A stretch of DNA of 64,000 bases from Loripinus fragilis (GCA_964019695.1 OZ026522.1:20215977-20279976); one strand, 5' to 3'. Shown: positions 19,275 through 30,142, counted from the first letter of the stretch. Program-made: numbers and translations. Notes: generated by a model not told the origin, from the letters alone.

Positions 19275-20264
19275 TAAAGACTCTTTTACTTTAGCTCTGA
19301 CAGCCATTTTATTCAGTGAAGTGGCATAGGGAACGCCTAGTTCCGGGCCACAACCTCCAAGTAGCTCATTTTCTTTAATGCTATGACAGATGTTCCCATT
19401 ATTTCACGAAAAAAACAAAAACAGTTGAAGTTGCAAAATCTGGCAAAACAATGACATTTTAGATGTAAGCATCCAAGCTTTTCCCAAATTCCCTTAAACT
19501 ACAGATTTCGATCATTTGAACTACCACTTATTCAAAAGGATTCCTAAGGTCCCTGGCACTTCGAATAATTGAGGTTTGACTGTATGTGAAGTTAAATTGA
19601 ATTTGGGCCAGCGGATTGAGTGAACTTTGGAAACAGGCATATATTTGTTTGAAATTATTTTTGATTTGGGCTATAATTATTGAGAATTTTTGCTAAAAGA
19701 AAAAGTTTATTAACATGCTGGACGCTGGATAAAGACCCATAACAAAAATTCACCTTTGAACACTTAATCATACTTTAAACAATGCTGACTTCCTGATATA
19801 CATACAATCTGGTTGGTGGTATAGGGCTACCATAGAAATGCCTTAATTTTCTGGGCAACTATATTTGCTAAATTACAACTTTAATTTGGTTCAGAAAATG
19901 TAGGCCAGGGTTACCTCCCATATTTTTTCAACACATGCATGGCTCCACTCACTCGGATTCAATCATGCACATGCAGGTTAACTGTTTTACCTGCACATCA
20001 AATGATTGGCATACCTTTTAATCAATTTAGACATTAAAGTCATGTGAGCTGCACGAGTGTCTCAAGGCTGTCTCACAATTTTCAATCAGTAAGATACAAT
20101 ACTACATTTCCCATAGTTACCATACATGCTTTAATAAAGCAGATACCAAGAATAATTTTAGTGCCCTTTCAACAGTACTATTAGTCTACATATCCAGAAT
20201 AGAATTCTGAATGTAATGAACATTTTAAGGCATGATTTCTGGATCCCCAGTATGGTAGTGACTA
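19275..20264. other. No gene; one isolated POGO-like end
   Basis: AATTGAGGTTTGACTGTA, ending near 19581, resembles a CAGT(C)AAACC-type terminus, but no opposite end was found. The remainder is featureless. Confidence 0.4.
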
Positions 20265-20705
20265 TCTATGTGGTGCAGTAGGTGGGCGGAGCCTAGCTAT
20301 TATCAGACAGTTTTCAGACCCTTCATTTGATCTAGCTGATTAGCTACATGGTCACTGAGCTGATGAGCTGTCAATCATTTTACAGGTAAATTCAAACAGC
20401 CAATCAAATTAGAGATATTAGACATGTTGACTGGCTGTTATTATATTTATGAATGAACAAATTTTCTTCTATCATCCTTAAAGGTAGGAATCCTGTAACC
20501 CCCACCCCCCCCCCCCCCCCCCCCCCCCTGCAGGGCAGTGGCTTCAATATGAGACAATAAGTAGGTGGAGCTTAACTACTGTCTGATTAAATTGGACCAA
20601 TGGCTTGCTTAGGCTGATAAACAGCATGGCCACTGAGCTGATAGGACCTGTCAACTATAATCCAGGTAGAAGCCAGAAGCTAATCAAATTAGAGATAAGC
20701 TCCTG
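20265..20705. repeat. Repeat unit (HP15), two diverged copies and poly-C tract
   Basis: GTAGGTGGGCGGAGCCTAGC.. and AAGTAGGTGGAGCTTAACTA start two related units, each continuing CACTGAGCTGAT, CTGTCAA and AATCAAATTAGAGATA. Between them lies an uninterrupted run of 24 C (20505-20528). Related pieces occur at 32560-32748, 33000-33140 and in the tandem at 33.6 kb. Confidence 0.65.
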
Positions 20706-20736
20706 CAGATGTTCACAGCTTGAGTGCAATGAAGAA

Positions 20737-20951
20737 TTTTTTTGTTTTTTGTTTGATTTGATTCTTTACGTCCCAACAACAATCTTTCAGTTATATAGGG
20801 ACAGGTCTTCCTGGGTTGAACCAGTACTAAGCTAGGATAAATGTTTCTTGCTCAATGACCACAATGCAGTGACGCCGGTGAGGCTCGAACCCGCGGCCCT
20901 TCGGTCTCGAGTCAAACACTCTTGAGATACCACTGAGCCACTGCGCTCCCT
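20737..20951 (-). mobile_element. SINE-1 copy with 13-bp duplication
   Basis: A perfect GTGCAATGAAGAA duplication at 20724-20736 and 20952-20964. Contains GTGAGGCTCGAACCCGCGGC and CACTGAGCCACTGCGCTCCC. Confidence 0.93.
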
Positions 20952-21213
20952 GTGCAATGAAGAAAGTGATGAAACTACTACTACTATTTTCGGTTATAAT
21001 GTCGGTGCAGTGAGGCCCCCTGCCTCAGGCATATGGAGTGCACACAAAGCACCCAGTTTTATACACCCAGTAAGGCTTCAATAAAGGAATTCAGACTGTA
21101 TCCCATCTTTAACCCTACTAAAGTGATGAAACTGAAGGTTATTCTGCCTTATATACTTAAAGAACTATCCTATCGAGTTCAATTGCCACAGTGATTTCAT
21201 ACAGAGATGTTTG

Positions 21214-21520
21214 AAAATTTTGACAAACAGAAGGATGTCAGTGTCATTGTTGCACTATTAGCTCATACATGTGCCTACAGCTCAGGTGAGCTTAAGATAC
21301 CTAACCAAACTACTTTTAATTCACAAGATCTTTTCCGGAGTGATTGCTAAGAAAATCATAAACAGTGAAACTACAATTTTGACAAATAGAAGACTGTTAC
21401 ACTATTAGCTCATACATGTGCCTACAGCTCAGGTGAGCTAAAGATACCTAACCAAACTACTTTTAATTCACAAGATCTTTTCCGGAGTGATTGCTAAGAA
21501 AATCATAAACAGCGAAACTG
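21214..21520 (+). repeat. Two-copy tandem duplication, period 147 bp
   Basis: CTATTAGCTCATACATGTGC starts at 21255 and again at 21402. The two copies run on through CTTTTCCGGAGTGATTGCTA and ATCATAAACAG almost without differences, so the duplication is recent. Confidence 0.92.
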
Positions 21521-21690
21521 CAAGGACATACATAGGGTGCTTATAAGAATCAATTTGGTATCCATGCATTCTTCTGATTTCAATGAACTGCATCATTTAA
21601 TTGTAAACTGCGCTTTTTACTTCAACTGTAACTAATTTATAAGATGTACTATAAAAGAAAATTGCAATGTACCAGAAACTTCACATAAAA

Positions 21691-22661
21691 CTCTTTACAT
21701 GCTTGGTTATTTTTCATGTTTTTTTTGTCGTCTGCTGATTTTTTCAAAATCAACTTTTTCGAAAAATTCTTTCAGGAATGACATCAGTGTCAAACAGTTT
21801 GGATCCAGATCAGGCCTAACATTTTGTTGGGCCTGATCTGGGTCCAAGCTGTTTGCAAAAGTTATCAGCAGATACACTAAACTCCAGCTGTTAAGTTTTT
21901 AGACTTAATTTTTCGCAATAACTTTTTTGTCTTCAATTTTAGCAAAATGTGTTCGCGATAAAAGTTGTAGAGGAGAATTTCCGCCAACTTCTCCAAAAGG
22001 TCTTGTGCTTGTGGCGCAAACAGATCTTTGTGTATATAGATGAATATTTTGCAATAAATTGAATTCGTCCTAAATTTCTAAGTCTTTTAATGACAGGTAT
22101 AATTCGTATAGGCGTGACAGAAAGGGGTAGTTTCAAAAAATATTCGGAAGCGGTGCATATCCAGTTCTTCAAAGGCTGTGCATAACATAAAACTGCCGTT
22201 AACATTCTCAAAATTTATCGTGCATATGCAGAATCAACTTACAGCAGGCTCATTTGTAGGAACAAAGGTTGGGATATCGTATGACGTGCAATTTTTTCTT
22301 ATGCACGTGCTATGAAAGGAACGGTTTTGAGATGACCCTACTAGTTTATCAGGCGCGATTTCTATTATATTTGAACAAGCCATTCATTGCTTTAGTAGTT
22401 GAATTAGGGTGGTGCATTGTACATTTTTGACCGACATCTTGGACTTTGTTTATTTGCGCTTTGTTTAAAATATTCACAGAATACATCTAAGCACAGAGGA
22501 ACCTGCAGCATCTAGGATGTTGGAACCATTTGGAGAAGTTGGCGGAGATGTTCCTGAATACTTTTCATCGCGAACACTTTTTGCTAAAATTGAAGACAAA
22601 AAAGTTATTGCGAAAAATTAAGTCTAAAAACATACCAGCTGGAGTTTAGTTGGTAAAAGAG
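21691..22661 (+). mobile_element. PB-A MITE, copy 3, split by a nested long-TIR element
   Basis: CTCTTTACATGCTTGG, TTGTCGTCTGCTGATTTTTT, core hairpin GGATCCAGATCAGGCC.. and complement, and TTATCAGCAGATACAC, broken at TA 21878-21879. It resumes TAGTTGGTAAAAGAG-TTAA. Confidence 0.85.
21880..22646. mobile_element. Nested 767-bp element with about 120-bp TIRs, TA target
   Basis: The left arm starts AACTCCAGCTGTTAAGTTTT and the right arm complement AACTCCAGCTGGTATGTTTT. Near-identity continues through TTAATTTTTCGCAATAACTT and CTTCAATTTTAGCAAAA to CCGCCAACTTCTCCAAA, about 120 bp. TA is at 21878-21879 and 22647-22648. The interior of about 530 bp has no transposase frame. Fits a non-autonomous Tc1/mariner-type element with long TIRs. 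Confidence 0.9.
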
Positions 22662-22738
22662 TTAAACCTGGCTGTTCAATACAGACAATATGACGTATAC
22701 CTCATGCCATCATCAAATTCCTCCTTTTTTCCCTTTAA

Positions 22739-22921
22739 TAGCTACTTGGACCCATCAATACTCGGTTCCCCTTTGCAAAAAGTTTGGACCCAGATCAGGC
22801 CCAACAAAATGTTGGTCCTGATCTGGATCCAAACTGTTTGACACTGATGGTATCCCTGAAGGATTTTTTTTAAAAAGTTGATTTTTAAAAGTCAGCAGAT
22901 GACAAAACAGCATGCAAAGAG
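22739..22921 (-). mobile_element. PB-A MITE, copy 4
   Basis: Reverse copy with the core GGACCCAGATCAGGCCCAAC/GTTGGTCCTGATCTGGATCC, then AGTCAGCAGATGACAAAAC and GCATGCAAAGAG-TTAA. Confidence 0.8.
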
Positions 22922-22965
22922 TTAATAGTTTAAAACTTTATCTATCTGGAAGATTATAATATATA

Positions 22966-23196
22966 TTTATTGCATCTTGGGTAATTCTTTATGCTATCTG
23001 CTATTTTTTTATATTTGTTTTAAAACTTTTTTAATAAAATTATTTCAGGGTCAAATGGTTTGGATCTGGACATGGGTTACCATTACATTGGATACAGATC
23101 TTGATTCAAGTTGTTTGAAAAGGTTATCTTTGCAAACAGATCTGGGTCCAGACTGGCTGCAAAGGTTATCAGCAGATGACACTAGCTGGCAAAGAG
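22966..23196 (+). mobile_element. PB-A MITE, copy 5 (rearranged)
   Basis: TTGCATCTTGGGTAATTCTT ... GGTTATCAGCAGATGACACT, ending GCTGGCAAAGAG-TTAA. The core arm is partly duplicated (two CAAACAGATCTGGGTCCAG-like segments). Confidence 0.7.
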
Positions 23197-23220
23197 TTAA
23201 GCCTTTAATCCATTAACTGA

Positions 23221-23410
23221 GGAGCGCGGTGGCACAGAGGTAGAGTGCTTGACTTGAGATCGAGGGGTTGCGGTTCGAGCCTCATCTGAGGCACTGCACT
23301 GTGTCCTTTAGCATGACACTTTTTCCTCTGATTAGTACAGGTTCAACCTAGGAAGACCTGTCCTGACATAACTGAAAAATTGTTGACTGGGACATAAAGA
23401 ATCAAACAAA
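23221..23410 (+). mobile_element. SINE-1 copy, diverged
   Basis: GGAGCGCGGTGGCACAGAGG, GTAGAGTGCTTGACTTGAGA, GGTTCGAGCCTCATC, GTTCAACCTAGGAAGACC, GGGACATAAAGAATCAAAC. No clear target duplication. Confidence 0.85.
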
Positions 23411-23802
23411 TTATCTATTAGGTATGCCCCCTTTCCCTGCAGTTGAGTGGTCTTATTGTTTTTGTTTGGATCCCATTGGTGTCAGCATCAATGTGACTGT
23501 ACATGATATCAAAAAACCAGTAATCAGATTTTCATGGATTTATCTGGGCATAATAATTTGGTGACCTTGACCCAAATTTCAAGGTCGCTTTTGAACATAA
23601 ACTGCAAAACAAGTCACGATGTGCTAGTGTGCACTGCATGTATCTCCTGAACAGCGGCATGGATTTCAGCAAAGTTGTTTGATACAACATGCAACTATTT
23701 ACCGGTAGTCATATTTTGTCAGAAACCTGTCACTCTCCCAATAAGTCAGTAGCAGTACTCATTTTGAGGGAGAGTGCCTATAAAATCTATAGCAGATGCT
23801 TA

Positions 23803-23977
23803 CTGTAAATTCAAAAAGATTCGCGAGGGTTTTATTTTCCCGAAACTTCGCGAAATCACTCTGTCGTGCACTAATGTAGGTAAATCATGTCCAAGTCGCG
23901 AATTTTAAATGTGGCAAATATGTCTTTTAATGCTATTCGCAAAAATACAATTATCTTGAAAATTTCCAAATTTACAG
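23803..23977. mobile_element. TA-flanked MITE, CTGTAAATT ends
   Basis: 175 bp with CTGTAAATT and AATTTACAG inverted ends and TA at 23801-23802 and 23978-23979. Contains TTCGCGAGGG..TTCGCGAAAT near the left and GTCGCGAATTTTAAATG near the middle. Confidence 0.65.
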
Positions 23978-23979
23978 TA

Positions 23980-24398
23980 TCTTCCTACAACTGCAATTAT
24001 AACCATTTTCATGCTGGATACTGGTCAGAAACCCTGAAGACAGATTTTCCCCGCATCAAGGCCCAGATACAAAACTCAAGTGGGAGAAAAGGTTACTATA
24101 TGTATAATAGATGATTATGACTCTGGAAAATGTATGTCATTCATCATAAAAATGGACGTTCAAGATAACATTTGTACTAGTCTTATAATTTATTATCTAT
24201 TAACAATAAATTGCTCCATTGTAAAGCTGTTAGCTGTCAGAGGTTAATTTTTGCATACAATGACATTTAGGGACAAGAGTTAATTTGCTTGTTGGCCTTG
24301 ATTGTCCATCCCGAACTTAGTGGCTCACCTGAGAATGTCTGTTTCAAAGGTCAGGGGAAAGCATTTTTCTATCCCACCATAAGGAGTCTCCATATGAA
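23980..24398. other. No recognisable feature
   Basis: No hairpin or repeat identified. Confidence 0.35.
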
Positions 24399-24630
24399 AT
24401 GGGTCTCGTCGCGACAAAACCTGTCTTCGGGGTTTCTGACAAAGCGAGTTTCACACCAGTCTCCTCAGCTACAGAGACTAGCTAGAAAATTGAAATTTCA
24501 CCTGTAGCAAGTTTACATATGATACTTTTCAAGAGCGAATAACAGAGGCGTTGATCAGACTGCGCAGGCTGGTCTGCGCCTGTATTGTTCGCAAACCCAA
24601 GGAGACAGGTTTTCTCGTGTTGATGCCCAA
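24399..24630. mobile_element. HP10 MITE, copy 1
   Basis: TIRs TGGGTCTCGTCGCGACAAAA and TTTTCTCGTGTTGATGCCCA. Internal CTACAGAGACTAGCTAGAAA and AATTTCACCTGTAGCAAGTT. An inner hairpin contains the GATCAGACTGCGC motif. Confidence 0.82.
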
Positions 24631-24631
24631 A

Positions 24632-24973
24632 TAAGTGTGGTACTTGATTGTTTAGATTCCTGATCTTTGCACCCTTACTTACTTAAATTGTCCCAGTGTT
24701 TTCAGAGAGAAAGATGTTTTAAAATATTGACCGATAGACGCCCAAGTCATTGGTATACTATTCTAGTGGCCCCATTATTTTCGGCTCAGGGGAGCTAATA
24801 AATATATAAGACAACACAATTATGTCAGTGATATATTTATACAAATATAGAAATGGTATTGCCGGTGAAAATTGCATAGGAGCACATGCAACATGTACAT
24901 TATATATAATTATCAACATGTACAATTAAATATAGACCATTACCATACGCAATCTAATAAGCACACATACTCT
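24632..24973. other. No recognisable feature
   Basis: AT-rich; nothing matched. Confidence 0.35.
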
Positions 24974-24977
24974 TTAA

Positions 24978-25468
24978 ACTCTATCTTCTAGTGGCATCTG
25001 CTGATAACTTTTACAAACAGTTTGGACCCAAGATCAGGCCCGACAAAACATCGGGTTTTGTCGGGCCTGATCTGGATCCAAACTATTTGACACTCTGATG
25101 GTATTCCTGAAAGAATTAAACTCTATCTCCTAGTGGCATCTGCTGATAACTTTTGCAAACAGTTTGGACCCGAGATCAGGATCGGGTTTTGTTGAGCCTG
25201 ATCTGGATCCAAACTATTTGACACTCTGATGGTATTCCTGAAAGAATTTTTCGAAAAAGTTGATTTTGAAAAAATCATCAGACGACAAAAAGGCATGAAA
25301 AATTACCCAGGTTGCATTCTTTGTGGTCAACTTTTTTGAAAAATTCTTTCAGGAATACCATCTGAGTGTCAAACAGATTGGATCCAGATCAAGCCCAACG
25401 TTTTGTCCGGCCTGATCTGGGTCCAATCTGTTTGCAAAGGTTATCAGCAGACGACACTAGTAGATGAG
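24978..25468. mobile_element. Compound PB-A: duplicated reverse copy plus forward copy
   Basis: TTAA (24974-24977) is followed by a 142-bp unit (24974-25115) repeated at once from 25116, each with a core hairpin. After the shared AATTACCCAGGTTGCATTCT segment comes a forward partial PB-A ending CTAGTAGATGAG-TTAA. Three core hairpins sit within one TTAA-bounded block. Confidence 0.8.
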
Positions 25469-25522
25469 TTAATGCTTTTTTGTCAATTTCTAATTTCCTG
25501 CCAAATCAGATGCATTTTTTTT

Positions 25523-25742
25523 ACTTCTCTGCATGCTGGGTAATTTTTCGTGCTTTTGTTGTCGTCTGCTGATTTTTTTCATAATTAACTTTTTCCAAAA
25601 ATTCTTTCATGAACACTATCAGTGTCAAACAATTTGGATCCAGATCAGGACCCACATTGTATCGGTCCTGATCTGGCTCTAAACTGTTTGCAAGGGCTAC
25701 AGTATCAGCAGACGGCAAAAGTTGCCACCAACATGAAAAGAG
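25523..25742 (+). mobile_element. PB-A MITE, copy 7
   Basis: TTCTCTGCATGCTGGGTAAT, GTTGTCGTCTGCTGATTTTT, core GATCAGGACCCACATTGTATCGGTCCTGATC in two parts, TATCAGCAGACGGC, ending ACATGAAAAGAG-TTAA. Confidence 0.83.
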
Positions 25743-25816
25743 TTAAATATTTCAATGGTTCATCATATGGCTACAAAGCAGTGTCAGGATCAACAGTTTT
25801 CAAAAATTGGTACATA

Positions 25817-26052
25817 TACTGTCATGCCAACCAAGAGTGACAGTGACTTAATAGTTTTACTTTGTGTACAATTGTTAAGTCAACCATCAATTTGTACACT
25901 CCACTTGAGCTAACATGAATTGATAGATCACTTGTGCATTAATCCTATCCTGTGGATAGGATTAATGCACAAGTGATCTGTCGATTACAAGTCCCTGATA
26001 ACTTTGTAAACAAAACATGACATCACTGTCACTCTTGGCTGGCAGGACAGTA
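25817..26052. mobile_element. Palindromic TIR element
   Basis: Outer inverted repeats TACTGTCATGCCAACCAAGA.. and the complement of ..TCTTGGCTGGCAGGACAGTA (27 of 29 match). The central 25-bp arms (25926-25950 with 25954-25978, loop TGT) pair perfectly. Single copy here. Confidence 0.8.
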
Positions 26053-26054
26053 CA

Positions 26055-26374
26055 ATATTTTTGAACAACTTAACTTGCTCAGTGCACTTATTAGAGTGAG
26101 CATGGTATATAATTATCAACATGTACACTAAATATATGACAATAATTGACTACCATATAAAAATATCTTGGAATATAAAAAGGTACAATATTGCTTGGTT
26201 TTGTAGCAGACTCGGATGATCCTAAACTATAACACCCCTTTTACAAATAATAGACTCTTCCGAAGTTCAAAGACAGGAGAATCAAAAGCATTAATCAACT
26301 TGAAGGTAAAACTAGCAAACACTAGGTGGGGTTAGCTTGGTCTTGATAAATACTGTATGTACCAAAAATATCCA
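26055..26374. other. No recognisable feature
   Basis: AT-rich; nothing matched. Confidence 0.35.
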
Positions 26375-26450
26375 GACAGACAATGTAAACCGAGACCAGA
26401 TTACTCCTCTTGGAGCAGTCAGATCTGGGTTTACATGGTTTGCCTTTCCC
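26375..26450. repeat. PB-D/PB-F-type core hairpin, isolated
   Basis: AATGTAAACCGAGACCAGAT..TACTCC/GGAGCA..AGATCTGGGTTTACATG pair with a few mismatches; termini not found. Confidence 0.55.
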
Positions 26451-26495
26451 AACAAATTTATTTGCTATTCTGTGAGAAATGATATATTCACATTA

Positions 26496-26710
26496 TATGG
26501 TCTGTGACGCGAGAAAACTGTCTTCGGGGTTTGACGAAGTGAGATTCAAACCAGCCTGCTAGCTAGAAAATTTAAATTTCGCTTGTAGCAAGCCTATATA
26601 TAATACTGTCCAATAAGCGAATAGCAAAGGCACTGATAAAGGCAAACTGGTCTGCACCTTTATTGTTCGCAAACTGCCAAAGACAGGTTTTCTCGTATCG
26701 AGGCCCATAT
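26496..26710. mobile_element. HP10 MITE, copy 2
   Basis: ATGGTCTGTGACGCGAGAAA ... TTTTCTCGTATCGAGGCCCA, with GCTAGCTAGAAAATTTAAAT and the AGCGAATAGCAAAGGC/TATTGTTCGC hairpin. Confidence 0.8.
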
Positions 26711-26803
26711 ATTTTTAAAGGCATAGCATCCTGCCCCAACCAGCAGAGTATAATCTTTCTACTTGTATACGGATATATTGATTCTTCTTCTTTTATTGTC
26801 CAT

Positions 26804-27106
26804 TGCGGATCCAGAGGGGGGTACAGGGGGTCTGGACCCCCCCCCCCTGGAAAATCACAAGTTATATGGGTTTCTATAGGGAATAAGCAATTGGACCCCC
26901 CTGGTAAAAGTTGGACCCCCCTGGAAAATGTTGGACCCCCTCTGGAACCTGAAAAAATGATAGATTTCTTTGAAATTGACCATTTGACTTCTGTAAAATA
27001 AGCTGAGGACTGAAAAAAAAAAACAAAAAAAAAAACGTTGTTTGTCAGAGCTTTTTTTGTCAGACTGACCTGGACCCCCCCTGACGAAAATTCCTGGATC
27101 GGCGCA
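26804..27106. mobile_element. GGATCC-type hAT-like element with CCCCC repeats
   Basis: Left TGCGGATCCAGAGGGGGGTA and right CCCCCCCTGACGAAAATTCC + TGGATCGGCGC are inverted ends. Three tandem copies of a 20-21 bp motif TTGGACCCCCCTGGTAAAAG lie at about 26891-26950. No frame of note. Confidence 0.65.
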
Positions 27107-27125
27107 TGTGGTCCATGTACACTTT

Positions 27126-27372
27126 CATGGGTGAAAGTTCAAAATTTCCAAAATCCTGAACTTTAGAAATTCAAAATTTTTAAACTTGCAGGATGCCTAC
27201 AAAAATTAATAATTTCATGTTTCATTGGTTAATTGAGTTTTGATAATCTAAAATTAATCAGAGAAACTATTATAATCTCCCCAATTCAGCATTTTGAGGC
27301 CAACTTTCCATAGAAAGTCGCAGCCTCAAAATCCTGAATCCAGGATTAATCCTGAAAACTAAATTCACCAAA
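27126..27372 (-). mobile_element. HP8 hairpin MITE, copy 3
   Basis: Reverse copy starting CATGGGTGAAAGTTCAAAAT; TTTGAGGCCAACTTTCCATA is the hairpin region with one arm interrupted. The right end is decayed. ACACTTTC occurs on both sides (27119-27126 and 27373-27380). Confidence 0.75.
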
Positions 27373-27490
27373 ACACTTTCAAGGAGTTCATTAGTTATGG
27401 TGACGCAAAATAGTCATCTCTTTGGATCAATTGGAAATTTAAGTATAGCACTTTGCACTGACAACATGGCCTCGAAGTTATAAAACCTTT

Positions 27491-27613
27491 TTCATGCTCA
27501 ACTCAATTGAGCATAAAATTTATCCTGCCCATAAATGTTAAATCTTTATTTTTCAGTATTTTTGTAAAAATTTACAAGTACTTGAAATGTCATGCTCAGT
27601 TCAGTTGAGCATG
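27491..27613. mobile_element. HP14 hairpin MITE, copy 2 (shortened)
   Basis: TTCATGCTCAACTCAATTGA ... TCAGTTCAGTTGAGCATGAA with CCCATAAATGTTAAATC inside; the centre is deleted relative to copy 1. Confidence 0.75.
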
Positions 27614-27851
27614 AATTTTTTTTAACCTCGAGCCCAGTTCAATAAACTATCATTTCATATACATATATGAAGGCCCTTCTTATATTTATTTATGTGGCTA
27701 ATGTATAAAAGAGTGGTATAAAAGTATAATCAATTGTTCGTAAAACACAGTTGCTTTGATTTGTTCATGCTTTTCGGACAACTTAAAAACATGGGAACTG
27801 GACATCTTTAGATCTATCTATTCATATAAATGTGAAATTTTCACAAGTTTA

Positions 27852-28113
27852 CTCTTTGCCTACTGGGTAAAATTTACATACTCTTTTGTCTTTTGCTTAT
27901 ACTTTTCAAAAACAACTTTCTATAAAAAGATAACTGATAACTTTTGCTAACAGTTTGGACCCAGATCAGGCCCCGCAAAAATGTCGGGCCTGATCTGGAT
28001 CCAAACTGTTTGACACCCTAATGGAATTCCTGAAAGATTTTTTTTTTAAATCGATCTTGAAAAAAATCAGCAGATGAGAAAAAGTATGAAAAATTTTCCA
28101 GGGGGGCAAAGAG
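27852..28113. mobile_element. PB-A MITE, copy 8 (double-ended)
   Basis: CTCTTTGCCTACTGGGTAAA at left and GGGGGGCAAAGAG-TTAA at right. The core is GGACCCAGATCAGGCCCCGC/GTCGGGCCTGATCTGGATCC. Confidence 0.78.
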
Positions 28114-28349
28114 TTAATTGGCTGAGTATGACCTTTTTCTTGTACTTATGACCTGGGAAAGTCATAAAACAGATCACAGACTGTGTTACAAGTTGTCACT
28201 GAAAAATAGTCAAATCATCTTTAAATTGACTGTCATGGTGGTCAGTTCGTCAAGTTTACCTCCCATGTAAACATAAGACAATACAAATGACCAAATGCAA
28301 GCTCTTTTAAGCACTCTTGGTAGATTTTTCTGTACAATAGGCAACTTAT

Positions 28350-28589
28350 CCCTTAAAGCGCCAAGAAAAAAATGCATCTGAAAATGTCGTCTGCTGAACT
28401 AGTCTGCTGCAAATAATTGCCTAGCATTACTGACGAATTAAGTATAGAAGCCAACAGCACGGACCCAGAACAGATTGCTCCTATAGGAGCAGTCTGATCT
28501 GGGTCCACACTGTTTGCCATAGAGGCTTCTTAAACATTTCAGCAGACGAGAAAGGCAGACGACTTTTGTTGTGATTGGCGTATTGAGGG
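28350..28589 (+). mobile_element. PB-D MITE, copy 2
   Basis: CCCTTAAAGCGCCAAGAAAA ... GTGATTGGCGTATTGAGGG. Subterminal TGTCGTCTGCTGAACTAG and CAGCAGACGAG. The core is GGACCCAGAACAGATTGCTCC/GGAGCAGTCTGATCTGGGTCC (written in parts), flanked by AACAGCAC..CACACTGTTTGCC. Confidence 0.85.
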
Positions 28590-28800
28590 TTTAAAAATAT
28601 ACAATTTCAGCTATTAGCTTTGGAAAAGCCTCTTTTATGGAAACAAACATGATTGACTTTCAGGTTGACGAATATGGAGAATGAATTGAAAACCTTTATT
28701 TCATAAAATATGCACAGAAAGACATAGGCATTTGGTGTTCTGAAGGGGCCAAATCTTTTCCCATATATCTATTTCAAACTGGTGTGTAGAATGCTATGAC

Positions 28801-29105
28801 GTTTTTGTTTGGTTCGACATTTTATGTCCCAGTCAACAGGTATGGTCATGTAGGGACAGTTAATTCACTTAACCACACCTTCTACCTGGGCAAGCTTGAA
28901 TAAGCTGTTGACCAGTACTTTGTTCACATACTTTCGCTTGTAACTAACAACAACCCTTTGTGAATCAGCAGAAGGGAGGAGAATGGCTGTAGAAATTTTT
29001 TTATGATCAGTCTCCACAAAAATATGGGACTAGGCCGGGATCGAACTTGCAACCTCTGGATCTGCATTCAGACATGTTACCAGCTGTACTAAGCGGCCTG
29101 GTAAG
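28801..29105 (-). mobile_element. SINE-2, full-length copy
   Basis: Reverse strand. tRNA-like head with GCTGGTAACATGTC and B-box-like AAGTTCGATCCCGG, body GATCATAAAAAAATTTCTAC, ACAAGCGAAAGTATG, GTACTGGTCAACAGC, tail GGGACATAAAATGTCG. TGCTATGAC is repeated at 28792-28800 and 29106-29114. Confidence 0.9.
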
Positions 29106-29336
29106 TGCTATGACTGGGACATGAAATAGGTAGGATATGAAAGATACAATTTCACCCACTGACCAACTACATGATTTCAAACAAACTTAGAAGTTGACTG
29201 ATTCGAAACAATATACAGTCATGCCAGATTGAAAGTTTAAGAATGAAAAATGACGGACAACTGCATGATGATGCTTGAAACATGATCATAATAGCTCAAA
29301 TTCTGAAGCAATGTAGGTAGGCTGGTCTACTCTTAA

Positions 29337-29536
29337 AATTTACCTACTAGTGACGTCTGCTGATAACCTTTGCAAACAGTTTGGACCCAGTTCAGGCCCG
29401 ACAAAATATCGGGCCTGATCTGGATCCAAACTATTTGACACTCTGATGGTATTCCTGCAAGAATTTTTCTTAAGGTTGATTTTGAAAAAGATCAGCAGAC
29501 GACAAAAGCATGAACAATTTCCCAGCAGGCAAAGTG
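29337..29536 (-). mobile_element. PB-A MITE, copy 9
   Basis: TTAA at 29333-29336 and 29537-29540. Core GGACCCAGTTCAGGCCCGAC/ATATCGGGCCTGATCTGGAT; AGATCAGCAGACGACAAAAG; GCAGGCAAAGTG end. Confidence 0.87.
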
Positions 29537-29561
29537 TTAAGAAGTTGCTCTAGTATTAGAG

Positions 29562-29760
29562 TGGTTGCTGGGTTATTTTTCATACTTTTGTTGTCATCTG
29601 CTGACTTTTTTCAAAATTAACTTATTTTGAAAAATTCTTTCAGGAACATTATCAGAGTGTCAAACGGGTTGGATCCAGATCAGGACCGACAATTTGTCGG
29701 TCCTGATCTGGATCCACCCTGTTTGTGAATGTATCAGCAGAAGTCGCTATCAGCAAGAAG
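29562..29760 (+). mobile_element. PB-A MITE, copy 10
   Basis: TTGCTGGGTTATTTTTCATA, core GGATCCAGATCAGGACCGAC/GTCGGTCCTGATCTGGATCC perfectly paired, ATCAGCAGAAGTCGC, ending AAG-TTAA. It lies 25 bp from copy 9 in inverted orientation. Confidence 0.85.
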
Positions 29761-29764
29761 TTAA

Positions 29765-30138
29765 GAACACAATTCAAAACCCTTTATAATTACATGGACA
29801 AAGCCCTCTAATTCAGTCTCAAATTTCTGATTTTATCACATTGTGATGGTCAACTACGGGCTTTCATTAAAACCAGTTCAAATACAGTCTACAATAATAT
29901 TCTATCAACATATATCTCTTTATTACTAGATTCTATGGTCAGTTGCATTTGGACGGTTATTTGGTCGCTGTTGTGTCAAAAATGTGGGCCTTGAGCTATT
30001 TTCTTATCAGATGTAGTAGTGACCTCCTTTAAAAAATTCTTTTGTAACCCTATCTTCTGTCAATGGACATCAATATCTTCATATGGTATTGGCGATAATC
30101 TAACACTGATAAATAAGCAGCAATCATTAGAAACAGCA
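29765..30138. other. No recognisable feature
   Basis: Nothing matched. Confidence 0.35.
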
Positions 30139-30142
30139 TTTA

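Noticed and set aside
24974..25260. Possible CRISPR array (repeated palindromic units)
   Set aside because: Only two units, with no regular spacers; they are duplicated MITE cores in a eukaryotic context.
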